Assembly: GCA_029204225.1 (NCBI GenBank) | Contig: CM055113.1 | Coordinates: forward strand, 33,257,011-33,321,010 | Length of the DNA stretch: 64,000 nucleotides | DNA from: Diphasiastrum complanatum | Lineage: Eukaryota; Streptophyta; Lycopodiopsida; Lycopodiales; Lycopodiaceae | Direction of reading: 5' to 3' | Part shown: piece by piece, positions 44,089 through 57,129 of the stretch | Layout: each line of letters starts with the position of its first letter | Position numbering within the stretch: the first letter of the stretch is position 1 | Notes under the pieces: generated by a model | Database searches by the model: none | The model's input: the letters and a program-made list of their open reading frames with translations, nothing else | What the model was told of the DNA's origin: nothing | Position numbers and translations under genes: made by a program

Positions 44089-45350
44089 ATGGCAATTGCC
44101 AACGAACCTCCAAAACTTTCACAAAATAATGGTTTTTTTAACCTTGTGCATGGTGAAGAGTTTGATATTTATATGGGCTCACAAAAAATAGACAATGATA
44201 AAAGCTACCAAAAAAAAGTGGTTCAATATCATAATGAAATTCAAACTGGAAACCTTGTTGCACTATTGGCTTTGAAAATTAGTAAAGGGCATCCGTTTTG
44301 GATTCATTCAAAACAATAATCAGTCAAAAGTATTACAGGTACATTGGTTGCACACCATCTTAGAAGATGTTATACTAGGAAGGTACGATTTGGAAATGTT
44401 GTAGATAAATCCAAAGTGCAAAAGATGTTTGTCAAAAAATCTACCAAGAATTAATGATTTACATTTAAATGATGTAAATGTTTTAGCTTAAAATTTTGGG
44501 ACGAATAATTTACAAAGTTTAACTATAGCTATTTAGAAAAAATGACTTGGGTTAATGGAACAACCATCATCCTCAACTTATCGCTAACGAAGAAAAGCTG
44601 ATCTACGAGAATTTTTCTCGACATTAGATACTAATTCAAAAAAAAAATATGTTAGTTGACTCCAATTGAAAAAAAAAAATGGATCTTCAACTTCATCGAG
44701 ATCAGTACTCTAATTTTCGAACCTTGGAAAGAAGAGAAAGAAATATGTATAAAATGTTTTCAAGATAGAAGATTATGTTACTAGAATAGATACATCATTT
44801 TATTGAAGAAGATGAGATAGAACAATAAAAGACAATCTCAATATCTTAGTCAAAGAGGTGGAACTTAGCTTGTTAGTCTAAAGTTTTAGAAGTAAAGCCA
44901 ACTAAAATCAACAACTTTGCTATTAGAATCTTTTCACAAGTTGTAGCAATTAGAGGTAAGTATGTAGGTGCTATCCAAAATAATCAAGATAATTGTTCCC
45001 AAGAAGAGGAGTTTGTCTCTCAACTATCTTATGATTGTTATCTAGATTTGTGAAAGAGCTAGTATAAGCTTTCGAGAAGAGATTCCATGCTAAATCCAAA
45101 AGTTTCTATTATTTTGTTAAATGGCATTGAATTGAAAATAAAGCTATCTTGAGACTCTAGAATCTAAACTCGGCCACTCTTTTCTTGAAAACCTAAAAGA
45201 AGAAGAAAAAATAGGAACATAAGAGAAGTCAATGAAAATAAATGTAACAACAAAAAGGTTCAACAATCATTTTGGAGGCAAGGAGACTTGAGAAGTAGTT
45301 CAAATTTTCGCCCATATCATAAAGAATGAGTTATTAGAATATGACTTGCT
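44089..45350 (+). other. Unrecognised decayed ORF region
   Basis: A 76-codon frame (44089-44319) with FNLVHGEEFDIYMGSQK and ALLALKISKGHPFWIHSK is followed by short fragments in other frames (for instance FAIRIFSQVVAIRGKYVGAI near 44930). The composition suggests an old coding sequence of a mobile element, but no family is recognised. Confidence 0.25.
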
Positions 45351-48300
45351 TCTTCTTGTTTTGTTGTTGTTTCTCTCCATTAGATAAGATATAGATTATT
45401 TATCTTCGATCTTGTAGCTCATTGGAACATATATTTTCCACTTGCTTTTACAAGGAGTAATATTAGTTTGTGTTGAACCATTTTCTCTATGTACTTTTGC
45501 AAACAATAAATAATTAAAGTAGTCTTTTCAAGAAGTTTTTTTTTGCTAGATCAAAGTTTGTTGATTCTAATACTTTTTAGAGTCCTAGGCCCAAATACAT
45601 TGAAATTTTTTTGCTAAGATAAATATGAGAGTAGTAAGAATCAATCGTATTTAGTATGTTTGTCCATGATGAATGAAATTTGGAATTATCTCTACGATTC
45701 TAACTAGGAGATATTATTTCTACAAACAATTGGAGATTCAAGCAGAAATTTGTAGTTTCTTACAATTTAGAAAATGTAATATCCAAGTTCAATCTACTTG
45801 AATTCTTTTTAAATAAAATGATATATATTCTTTAGTATTTAAATTCACTTTGAATGAAAGCAACACTGGAAACATTTGTATTTGCTTGGTGATGACCAAT
45901 CAAAGTGTTCACATTAAGCTAGATACTAGAATGATCTTTGAAGAATAAAATTTATACATACTCTCTAATTTTCAAGGAGAAAGTGATTTAGTATCATATA
46001 TAAAAATTTTAGTTTCTCAAATTCAACATTCTAAAAAAATACAATAAAGAAAATCTATATCAAAATTTACATGTTTGAACCTATGTTAAGTTCGTAAAGA
46101 TAATAAGCATGCATTTGAATATTTGAACATAAATTTGCTACTATCGAATCCATGAAGCCAACAAAGTATAAAATCTTTGCTTGGATAATTATGTAGAAAA
46201 CTTTGACAGATAGGGCAAGATATAAGAACTCCTCTCACAAAGACTATAACAAATGTAAATGTGAAAATAAATTTCTCTCCACACCTCTTCTGTCCAATCA
46301 CTTAGAGTTTTGGAAAGAAAGAAATTAGGCTTTCGAAATATGATTCTATGTCATACTCAAAGCACCTCTTTACATATCTTCTTGCTCAATGACATAGATA
46401 TTGATGATAGTGAACATGCAATTTGATTGACTTTTTCTATGATGAGAATTATTCTCGTGGAAGCAAACTTTTCCATGTTTGTAACATCAATGTCACAAGT
46501 TTTAACTCTATACTATTTCTCTTCAAGATTGATAGAATGGGAGTTTAATAAATAGAAGATCGAACTCTAACAATTATCACATGTTTGAAGTGATGCAACA
46601 TCATGTTACGTTGCATAGTTTCTTAGATTAAACTAAATCTGATTAAAGAAATATGTATTTGATATGCATAAACTACGTGAAAGACAAAACTTTGTCATTG
46701 TTGACTAACGATGTGACATGCTAGCACTTTCATATGATCAAGAGCGTCTACATGAGTAAGAATAAGCATTTCAACTTGCTATATGAAGACCATGTAGAAG
46801 TTGGACTTTTTCTCAGCCTATAATTTATATTTTTACTTGAGTTTTACAATATAGTGAATTCAAACATGATTTCAATATTAGAAATGAATTTTATGCTTTT
46901 CAATTTGTAATTTTCAAATCACATCATCAACCTATATATGATATTATTTCATGAGTGTTACAATAGAGTAGTCAATAATATTATATATTTTTATATTGGA
47001 TTTTAAGGAAATGACACATGGAATGATCATAAAATTGCTTTTGCTACAAGCTACATATCAAATATTTTTAGTTAGGTGCCAATCAATAATGCTTCTAAAC
47101 ATGTCTATGTTGTCGTAATGGGTGTCAATCAAATATTTTTAGTTATGTGCCTGTCAACAAGGCTTCTAAAATTGTCTATGTTGTTGTAATGGATGTCAAT
47201 CACGTCTTTTATGAGTATATAGTTATGTGAAGTGATAAAATATTAGTGTTTTTTATGAAAAAATATTGCAATGACAATTTTTTCTATTTACCACTAGTTA
47301 TTTAACATATGAAAAAGCTCAAAAGTCTCTTATGGTCTTGTACCAAAAGTCTCTTATGCTCTTGTACAAGCAAGTACAATATGATCTCCCCCCCAACACA
47401 CACACACACACACACACATTTAGATCAAATAGTATTGCAATACCCAAAATTTTCTAAGTCATATTTTATTACGTAAGTGGTGAATTGGTGAGGACTTCCT
47501 CACCTTGAGGTTAAGGAGTTTGTTTTAAATCCATTACACAAATGACAGAAGAAATAAAAAAAACCAAAAATTCCAAAACAAAAAAAAAAAATCCAAAAAC
47601 CAAAAACAAGATGAGTATGTAAAATCTTTAATATCTCAAATATCAAAAATAGTCAAAAAGGAATAAAATAAGAGTACAAAATTACCATATCGACTTTATA
47701 ATGATTTTAAAATATATATATCAATAAGCAAGCAAGCTTTTCTATATGATTACTATAATATATCATATATCAATACATTTGTCCACCAATAAATGGTGAA
47801 TTGGTTAGGCCATCTTTTTCACTATTTAAAATTGGAGCTCAAAATTAATTCACCCATATAATGAGACAATACAAGTAAAAATAATGTTAATCTAATTTGT
47901 AAAATGAATCATTTTTTAATGGTTTGCAACAATATTCTTTATTTTATTTTTGTTTTTTTGCATACAAAAGGTGTAGATTATTAAGATTTTAAGCCTTTGC
48001 AAAAATTTATAGAAAATCAAATATATATGGTTGACTTCACAAAAGTAGTGCAAGTGTCTTATTTAATAATGTTTTTTTCTCATCATAGAAAATTTGTGAA
48101 TTTTTCACTAGGAATCACAAAAAGAATTTGGTTGATCCAAATAGACAATAATAATATGTTTCAAAACTTTTATTTTATCTGTGAAGGCTAAGCAAACATA
48201 GGCCCTACTTAGATAGTTTCCATTAGAAGTTTGATAAACCAATCTATGTATTGCTTGGCAATAAGGAAAATGTCAAAGGAAGCTTTATAGACTATGATTC

Positions 48301-48500
48301 CATGATAGAAGAAGCAAAAGTTAGAGTTAAAGAGCCACATGAGGAGCAAATCTTAGAAAATGTCATTTTTTCAAAAAAGAGATCGAGAAAGAGTAGAAGC
48401 AAAATTCCTCTCTGAGAAAGATATGTATTACAAAATTCTAATTCAAGCTTTTTCCTGCAAGGTGGTCCTTTTCTAAATTACCCTGGGCTCTATTGAACTG
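45350..48500. other. AT-rich region without genes
   Basis: About 3 kb with no ORF over 75 codons and no motif. A near-duplicate phrase (TCAAATATTTTTAGTTAkGTGCC..TCAAyAAkGCTTCTAAA) occurs at 47057 and 47134, a small tandem duplication of about 77 bp. A (CA)n run lies at 47395-47417. Confidence 0.4.
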
Positions 48501-48516
48501 TCCCTTAGGCCTTGTA

Positions 48517-48750
48517 TTACAGCCCGCACAACGCCACATATGCTACACAGCCAACCACCAATTGTTTCTCTAGTCTCTCCCGCTTTCCTATTATGCTCTC
48601 AATTGTTGAAACTTTCGAGAAATTCCTTTCGCCAATCTCCATCACAACTTGGAGCACCAAAATGAACTCCATTCTAGCCTTCCAAATAGAATAGTTGGAG
48701 GTAGATAGTCTCTCACTAGATTCCAATAGAAAGGAACCCATAGATGCCAT
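48517..48750 (-). pseudogene. Ty1-copia Gag N-terminal fragment
   Basis: The minus-strand ORF begins MASMGSFLLESSERLSTSNY and continues SIWKARMEFILVLQ, the conserved N-terminus of a copia Gag. It is close to the fragment at 39247. It stops after 77 codons and no further Gag or Pol follows, so only the start survives here. Confidence 0.65.
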
Positions 48751-48759
48751 GTAATAGTG

Positions 48760-50010
48760 AAGACTCCTTGTGATTTAGACAATAAAATGTTGCTTCTCTC
48801 TCACTATAGGATCTTGAAATGTGTACTACCAACTCCTATGCAAGATCTTGCAACAAAATGTGAGATGGATCTCACTAGCTCTACCAATCTCACTCAAACT
48901 AGATCAACCTCTCATCAATTGATAGAGTATAGGCAAAGTTTGGGTCAAACTATCTTTGGTACGTGTGAAACACTCCAAGAATCCACAAATTACTCAAATG
49001 CAAGCCAATTGTATGAAAGAAAATGGCTATGACCTCAAAATGATGACTATATCTCAAATAGATGACATTGGCAAGCCTCTTCTTGATTGTTTTGGTCAAA
49101 CTAGCAAGATATGATCAAACCCAATGTGTCCACATAGGTCTAGGTGCCCTACATAACCCTCTTAAAAATCTTATAGCTTTTGATTGGCTCTACCAAATGG
49201 ATTGAAACAAATTGCAACAAAAACTAGACAAAACTAGCTTTCAAACAAGCTATCTAGCACCAAATTTGGATCTAACTTGGAAGAGAACTTTTCAAATGAA
49301 CTTGTCAACTTACTCATCAAGGAAAAGTTGATCCATGAATTGTCAGACGACTTCATGTACTTCACTGACAGTCCACCTAACTTGTACATATATTGACAGT
49401 TGGAGAAGACATCCATCTAATGCATAACGACCATAGTATATTAAGTAGATAGATTTAATGCTTTCCAATGCACTGAACATTGACATGCAATCATCAATGT
49501 ATAGCATCAGCAGATCTAACAAGCTCAGTAGGTTGTATTCTAGTTAAGTGACTAAGTTGCTACATAATGGCAAGTCAGATCAATGATTATCAGCTGAAGC
49601 AATTTTTGCGCTTACTGTCTCGCACTGCTTCACACTCTTGTACTCATCCTTCTTTCAATCAGAGTGCAAGCTTCTCGTCACCACTATTGCTTCATTCTAT
49701 TGCGCATAGCTATTGTTTTCATTCATCTTGATCTTTTGCTAGTAACTATTGCACTTACGATCCATGCACCATTCGTTGTTCTAGTTTCGCTGCTATACTT
49801 TATCATTATCGATCTGATATATGTCCATTTGCTATGGCTAAGCTGAAGACCTTTGTAAAGCTTATCAGAAAAAAGAGAGAATTTTTTTTGAAATGATATA
49901 GTGCAAGTTAGGGGTGGTATTGGTGTAGGACCTTTAATCTGAAGGTTTGATAGTTTGTCGTTGTCCGAAAGGAGCATAGCATAGAGAAGTGTCTTTAAGC
50001 GAAGAAGCAT
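48760..50010. other. No gene recognised
   Basis: Low-information sequence next to the copia Gag fragment; short ORFs have no motifs. It may include that element's LTR, but no partner copy was found. Confidence 0.35.
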
Positions 50011-50012
50011 CC

Positions 50013-51500
<1,488 letters not shown>

Positions 51501-52260
51501 TTGTTTGGTGGTGTGGATCTTCTGTCGCTTTAGTAAAACCAAGTGCTTATTCGTCGCAAAATTATTTCACAAAATTTGAGATCTCTGAAGTTGACAACCA
51601 AGCCCCGACAAGTGGTCTTGCGCAAGAAAGGATATGATCTCGATGCATATTTGAATGTGCCTCGGACAGCGTGGAGTATGTGCACATGCTCCAAGAGAGT
51701 CTCCTGCAAGCTATTAGAGCAATAAGTGAGAAGTTGCTCGAAACGAGAAAGACACTCTTTGGCAGAGATGGGAAAAAGCTCCCACGCAACTACGAGGTGA
51801 TGTTGAGAACTTAGAAAATTGTTGTCCACATGAGCAACGGAATCCATCAAAAGAGGGCGATGATCACAAAGGAATTCAGAAGAGCAACAAGAGCAACACC
51901 CAAGGAAAGCTTTGGGTGCAGAAGTAACAGTAAAAAGAAGACCAACACCGCCACAAGAAATGGGTATCAAAGATTACTTATAAGCCAATGTTGTCGTCAA
52001 ACCATTTGGAAAACCAACGCCTAGAAGGCGACCAAAAACATCCATAATGGTATGGTGAAAAGCATAAAGAAGACGCGTGAATTCCTATGTAGGAGGGAAA
52101 GTCGGCAACAAAATATGAAGGACCATGCAAAAGCCACTTGCATGTCGCCCAATCGAAGAAGCAATCTTCCTCGAGAGCCTCATTCAAAAATGAAATGGTA
52201 AAAGATATGGAACCAAAAGGAACATCCAAAATGCGAATGTCATTTGGGGGGGGGGCAAGA

Positions 52261-52527
52261 AGGCCTTGTAGAGAACAAAGTGAATAGGAAGATCTGCTGG
52301 TAACCACACTAAACACCTGTGAGGCTGTACTGGCCAACCCGACTGCTTAGAAAAATGATGAAATGCACGCAGGACCAGAGAAGCTGGACCAAGGAGGCCT
52401 TGTAGAGAAACAAAGTGAGAGGGAAGACCTGCTAGTAACCACAGTAAACACTTGTGAGGCTGTACTGGCAAATCCGACTGCTCAAAGAAATGATAAAATG
52501 CACGTGCAGGACGAGAGAAGCCGGACC
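52261..52527. repeat. 133-bp tandem duplication in LINE relic
   Basis: AGGCCTTGTAGAGAAmAAAG starts at 52261 and again at 52394. The units run through ..CTGTGAGGCTGTACTGGC..GACTGCT..AAATGCACG.. with about 10 percent divergence. Confidence 0.8.
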
Positions 52528-52600
52528 GATAATATGAGTGTGATCAGCCAGAAAAAGAAGTAAGCAAAAGGGAAAACCTCTGCGGAAACATGAAGGGCAC

Positions 52601-52760
52601 GAAAACGAGCAGGAGCAAAAAAGAGGACCACCCACAGAATCACCTTGACACGTAGAAAACGAGCAGAGCAAAAAAGAGGACCACCCACAGAATCACCTTG
52701 ACACGTAGAAAACGAGCAGGAGCAAAAAAGAGGACCACCCACAGAATCACCTTGACACAT
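52601..52760. repeat. Three tandem ~54-bp units
   Basis: GAAAACGAGCAGGAGCAAAA begins at 52601, 52655 and 52708; the units end in CACCTTGACACGTA and are nearly identical. They encode the triplicated QGDxxGGPLF motif on the minus strand. Confidence 0.9.
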
Positions 52761-53128
52761 ACCGAGTTCTAAAGGGCAGGTACTCTCAATACTCAAGCCT
52801 CACAAATAGAATAAAATGTAGTTGCCTTTGCAAGAATACAGGCCTTCTATGTCTCTTGTACTATATAGCTCTCTATGATTGGGGCTGCTGATTTGCTTAG
52901 CTGGAGCTTGGGGACGTGATGGCGACGACGTGACCACCGAATGCGATCACTAACCTGCCCACTTGCACGTAGCCACTACATATAGCCGGTGTGTGACCTG
53001 CCGGTGCCGGAGAGCCGATCCGGCACCGCGCCGCAAAGTCAGGGCCCGGCAGTCCGGCCGACAACCCCCCATGGGCAAGTAATAGTTAATGCGCAAGCAC
53101 CTGGATCTATGCCACCTGGTATACTTGC

Positions 53129-53514
53129 CACGTGTCAAGACGGTGATCGTTCATTGTCAGAGCTCGGCGAGATCTGAACGGTTTGGTCAGAATCCAACGG
53201 TCACAAGCTTCCATGTCATGACCGGTCCAGAACACCAGTTTTGGCTGTGGGGCTTTTACCGATGGCTAAATGGTTAGATGCTCGCCACGCGTCAAAGATG
53301 CAAATTAAACGTTTCTAACTGTTCGATTTTTGAAACGTGGCAAGATCTCGATGCCTATGTATCATCCAACGGTGGCGAGATGAAAGCTTAGCGTGCCGTT
53401 AAGATACTGCTACAGCCACGTGTAAAAGTATCTTCTGCATATTAAATTACCCCGCAGGTATTTACCGAGGTAAATATTTTCTTTTGGTAGATCGAGATCG
53501 AGCGAATTCACGTG
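53129..53514. promoter_or_regulatory. CACGTG cluster upstream of the transporter gene
   Basis: CACGTG occurs at 53129, 53417 and 53509, with further CCACGCGTC (53285) and ACGTGG motifs, in the GC-richer sequence just before the presumed transcribed region. The core is the plant G-box/ABRE. It suggests light, stress or abscisic-acid responsive control of the transporter, which is inference. Confidence 0.5.
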
Positions 53515-53567
53515 GGTAGATATTTTCCGTGGTTAACCAGCGCGAAATATTTACCGTGGTAAATATT
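53459..53567. promoter_or_regulatory. Two near-identical palindromes TATTTACC-N2-GGTAAATA
   Basis: The first palindrome at 53459-53476 has 8-bp perfect arms around GA; the second at 53546-53567 has 10-bp perfect arms around GT. Each is followed by TTyTCTTyGGTAGATC, so the unit is a direct repeat of about 87 bp. A half-related TATTTTCCGTGGTTAACC lies between. Paired palindromes in a promoter point to a dimeric DNA-binding protein. Confidence 0.6.
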
Positions 53568-53587
53568 CTCTTCGGTAGATCCAGACT

Positions 53588-53589
<2 letters not shown>

Positions 53590-53624
<35 letters not shown>
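53590..53624. repeat. (GA)n in the presumed 5' leader
   Basis: About 17 GA repeats, a common feature of plant 5' leaders and core promoters (GAGA elements). It lies about 1 kb before the transporter ATG. Confidence 0.85.
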
Positions 53625-53628
<4 letters not shown>

Positions 53629-54598
53629 GAGGGAGGAAGCAAGTAGCGATCCAGCGAAGGAGGGAGAGAAAATTTTCCGCCATATCTGATGCCACCATTT
53701 TCGTACAAGAATTCTTCATAAAGCATCGTCATTCCTTGTGATGCAAATTTGCAGTGAAAGTTTCCGCAATGGATCTTTGTCGCATTGCTTCTTGGTCCAC
53801 TGAAGATTTGCGGAAATGCTCTGTTCTTGATCTTTCAGCTTGCAAAATGATGCAGAAACCATCTGTTCTTGATCTGTAGCCTTCTTTATAAGCGTCTTTG
53901 GAAAGCAAGATGCATTGTAGGTCTCCTTTGATATCCTGGAGGTGCTTGTGGTGTTCTTGATCTGTTGTTCATGCACAAATGGCTTGTTGAAGAAGATATA
54001 GAGATATCTTGGTTTGTTTCGTGGACGGATGTGTCACATTGACACGCTGGTGTGATCTAAGGCTCGTGGCTCTATTTTTGTGTCGTTTTGTAAGATTTGT
54101 CTTGCGTTCGGGATTGTTTCTGTTCCCCCTGGCTTGTCTATCCATCGATCTGACGTTTATTTTTTTGAACTGCACTTCCGATTCATTTGTGCATCCGTCT
54201 GCCAGTTGGAAGCTGGATCTTTTAAATACGCAGTTATATTTGATACTTTTCTGTACATCATAAGGTTGTTTTCATCAGTTTTTTACTGTGGAGGAGCTTA
54301 GGTTTTATAATTTTCGCATTTTATGTTGTAGTTTTGATTTCAGATTGATATATTCCTATGGAGTGTCTCTGTTTGAAGAGTTGTTGATGAATTTTGTGCT
54401 ACAATTCTTTGAAAAACTCTTCCCATTTTTTTCAATCATTATCGGATCCGTCCAATTTTTAAAATTTGTTTTGTGGTTGCGTAATCCGTCGTCGAGGTAT
54501 TGGACCTTGATCAGCTGGATTAGGTCTGGTTCGTGTATTGTGCCTGATCTAATCCGTTGTCTCTAGCAACTCAGTAGCCGTTCCCGCACTCCATTCCT
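53625..54598 (+). other. Presumed 5' UTR and 5' UTR intron of the transporter
   Basis: No protein motif is present. The T-rich character of about 54000-54560 and the absence of a conserved frame suggest an intron inside the 5' leader, which is common in plant transporter genes. Candidate borders exist (for example TTTTGTAAG near 54088 and CTCTAG near 54565) but none can be chosen with confidence. Confidence 0.35.
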
Positions 54599-56704
54599 AT
54601 GGCATCCGAAAAGAAGAATGCTGTGTCGGACGTTGGAGCTTGGGCGATGAATGTCATTAGCTCAGTGGGGATCATTATGGCTAACAAACAAGTCATGTCC
54701 GACAAGGGGTACGCCTTTCGTTTTGGTAAGACCTCCTTTCATCTAAGTAGTTGTTCGTGACTTAAATGCAAAAGCTTTTCGCTTTCCGTTTGTGCTAGAG
54801 TCCTAGATTTGGCTTTTTGTCTAAAGATGTTGCCTTTCCATTTTGAGATTTTCTGAATCTAAAGCAGTGTTTCCGTTTATTCTCACAAACATGATTTGCA
54901 TTGTTTCAGCGACCACATTGACGGCCCTCCATTTCGCAGTTACATCCTTGGTTGGATTCGTTTCGGCCGCAGCTGGTTACATTCCTTCCAAGCATGTCCC
55001 CTTTCGGGATCTGTTTTGGTTCTCTCTCATTTCAAACACCTCGATTGTGGGGATGAATCTAAGCCTCATGCTAAACTCTGTTGGCTTCTATCAGGTATTA
55101 TTCCATAATCTATATGTCTATATAGACGACTCTAGTTCTAAAATGTCTTTCCTTTTGAAGGATACTCAAACGCAGAGTAAATAGATCTACAAATTTACAC
55201 GACAAACCCTGTTTCTCTTAACAAGATCGAATTAACGGGTGTTGCAAATTTAGCTGCAGCAATCCATAAAACTACCCTCACTGCTCTGACTGTAGCACTA
55301 TAGTCGTTTCAGTTTCAGTGCAGAAACACAAAAATGGGAAAAGCGGGATGGTAAGCTGAATGATGGATTTACCACGTCCTTTTGCAGATAGCGAAATTAA
55401 GTATGATACCTGTAGTCTGCGTTCTCGAGTGGGTCCTCCATAGTAAGACATACACCAGGGAGGTCAAAACGGCAGTGGTGGTAGTTGTGATGGGAGTTGG
55501 CATTTGCACAGTCACAGATGTATCAGTGAACTTGAAGGGGTTTCTGGCAGCTGTAGTTGCTATTGTCTCGACCTCTTTGCAACAAATTGTAAGTTGTTAT
55601 GTTTAAGCAGCTTAGGTTTTGTGACCTGTTGTGGATTTGTCATTTTGACAGTGCCAAAGTCGAAATTGCTCAGATATAAGCTGTTTATTTTTCGGATTTC
55701 TGATCCTTCCTTTGCATGCAGTTCATAGGTTCTCTGCAGAAGAAACATAACATAGGGTCTTTCGACTTGCTGAGCAAGACTGCACCCATTCAAGCAGCAT
55801 CATTATTGCTGCTTGGTCCCTTTGTAGACTACTTTCTTAATGGCCGCAACCTGTTGGATTACAACCTGACTACAGGCGCTATTGTAAGTTTCCTCTATCA
55901 GGAAAAACAGATCCTCTGAAAGAATAATACTGTGAGCTTTGATGGACATTGCACTTTTGTTTAGATTGTTTTCATTGTATTAAGGATTGATGGAGACACA
56001 CAACCCTTCTCAAAGGTGTTCTCTTTTTTGCTTGCTTAATCATATTTCAGGTTGTTCTCAGATTGATCAGGCCCTAAAGTTAAGTGATACTGCTTGATTT
56101 TGCAGATTTGATATAAGTCCAATGTAAATGGGTCGAAACACATCTAACACAAGCTCTTATTACTCATTTGCATCTTTTTTGCTTAGATACACAGATTTCA
56201 AATGCGGATCCAATTGTAGTACATTGATGAGCTTTTAACCTCAATTTGATACAATCTCATTAGAAAATTTCCAATGAAGTTGGCTGAACAGGCATTGCAA
56301 TCCCGTTTTTTTGCTAACAGTACTGTTTACGTGTTGTGCAGTTCTTTATTGGACTTTCATGTACCTTGGCAGTATTCTGTAACATAAGCCAGTATCTCTG
56401 CATTGGTCGATTTTCAGCAGTATCATTTCAGGTGCTGGGTCACATGAAGACAGTCTGTGTTTTGATGTTAGGCTGGTTATTATTTGATTCAAGATTGACT
56501 GTTCGAAATATGCTTGGAATGGTCGTGGCTGTGATTGGGATGGTTATTTATAGCTGGGCAGTTGAAGTGGCAAAAGCTTCTACGAAACTATCATCCACAA
56601 CCCACATTGTAAAAGACGATAACTTTAATGATGAAGATGTTTCTCTGTTAAAAAATGATATTGGTCTACAAAACAAAACAAGGGATATAGAACTTGGAAA
56701 GTAG
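54599..56704 (+). CDS. URGT: UDP-rhamnose/UDP-galactose-type nucleotide-sugar transporter
   Basis: Exons join(54599-54725, 54910-55094, 55388-55588, 55722-55883, 56342-56704), all with GT..AG introns, give 345 codons plus a stop, the usual size of plant URGT proteins. The N-terminus [20 protein letters not shown], then [71 protein letters not shown] and [18 protein letters not shown] are family hallmarks. About ten membrane helices are expected. The tail is hydrophilic and ends RDIELGK. URGT proteins belong to the NST/TPT (drug/metabolite) superfamily and exchange UDP-rhamnose or UDP-galactose for UMP across the Golgi membrane, feeding pectin and other wall polysaccharides. No damage is seen. 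The start is chosen because MASEKK directly precedes the conserved DVGAWAMN block. Substrate preference between the two sugars cannot be told from sequence. Confidence 0.93.
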
Positions 56705-57124
56705 GCGAAGGAACAGATCTAAGGTGCATCTGGCTGCTGATGACATATGGAGACGAAGCAGCATTTTCCAATCAGGTCTGCTACATTTTGAAAGTTCTAT
56801 AATTAATACGAAGTGGATGGTTCAACCTATCTTGTGCAATAGGAAATATTCGTGCTTCCCTGCAATGACTGAACCTGGAGCAGACTACATTCTTTGGGAA
56901 CTGCTGATTCCAGCTCGGGTTCTTGATACTTCGACTATTTTTGTTAGATTTTCAGAGCTTCGAGAGAGTGACCCTGAGAATTTCTATAGGTGAGCATGGC
57001 TTTCTAAAAGGGGTTTTTGCTTAGACTTTTGAGTCAATTGTTCATAAGCTCACCTAATGCAGCTTTATTCAACGTGTTAAGCTAGTTTGCTTTTGGCTGA
57101 TTACTTTCCACAGCTGTGAATAAA
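56705..57124 (+). terminator. 3' UTR and candidate poly(A) signal
   Basis: AATAAA at 57119-57124 lies 415 bp after the stop codon of the transporter gene in T-rich sequence, as in plant 3' ends. The open frame at 56694-56993 is probably UTR. Confidence 0.4.
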
Positions 57125-57129
57125 ATTGG

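Larger units (their letters stand above)
51530..52800 (-). pseudogene. LINE reverse-transcriptase relic with internal duplications
   Basis: Reading the minus strand from 52800 gives CQGDSVGGPLFCS (the QGDPL.GPLF motif of non-LTR RTs) repeated three times, then ARFRALHVSAE, then FLADHTHIIGPASLVLH near 52540. In the last block the catalytic A-D-D appears as A-D-H. After it, VQPHKCLLWLLAGLPSHFVS occurs twice, followed by PPPNDIRILDVPFGSISF and FLNEALEEDCFFDWATCKWL (52240-52140). A long open frame at 51530-51970 continues downstream with no recognised domain. The duplicated blocks correspond to DNA repeats of 133 bp and 54 bp. Frameshifts and the Asp-to-His change make it inactive. The C-terminal relic at 11.9-12.4 kb appears to be the same family. 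Confidence 0.6.

Noticed and set aside
52609-52796. Trypsin-like serine protease signature (CQGDSVGGPL) on the minus strand
   Set aside because: It resembles GDSGGPL only by chance. The motif is repeated as a 54-bp tandem DNA unit and fits the QGDPL.GPLF motif of non-LTR reverse transcriptases followed by an A-D-D-like block.
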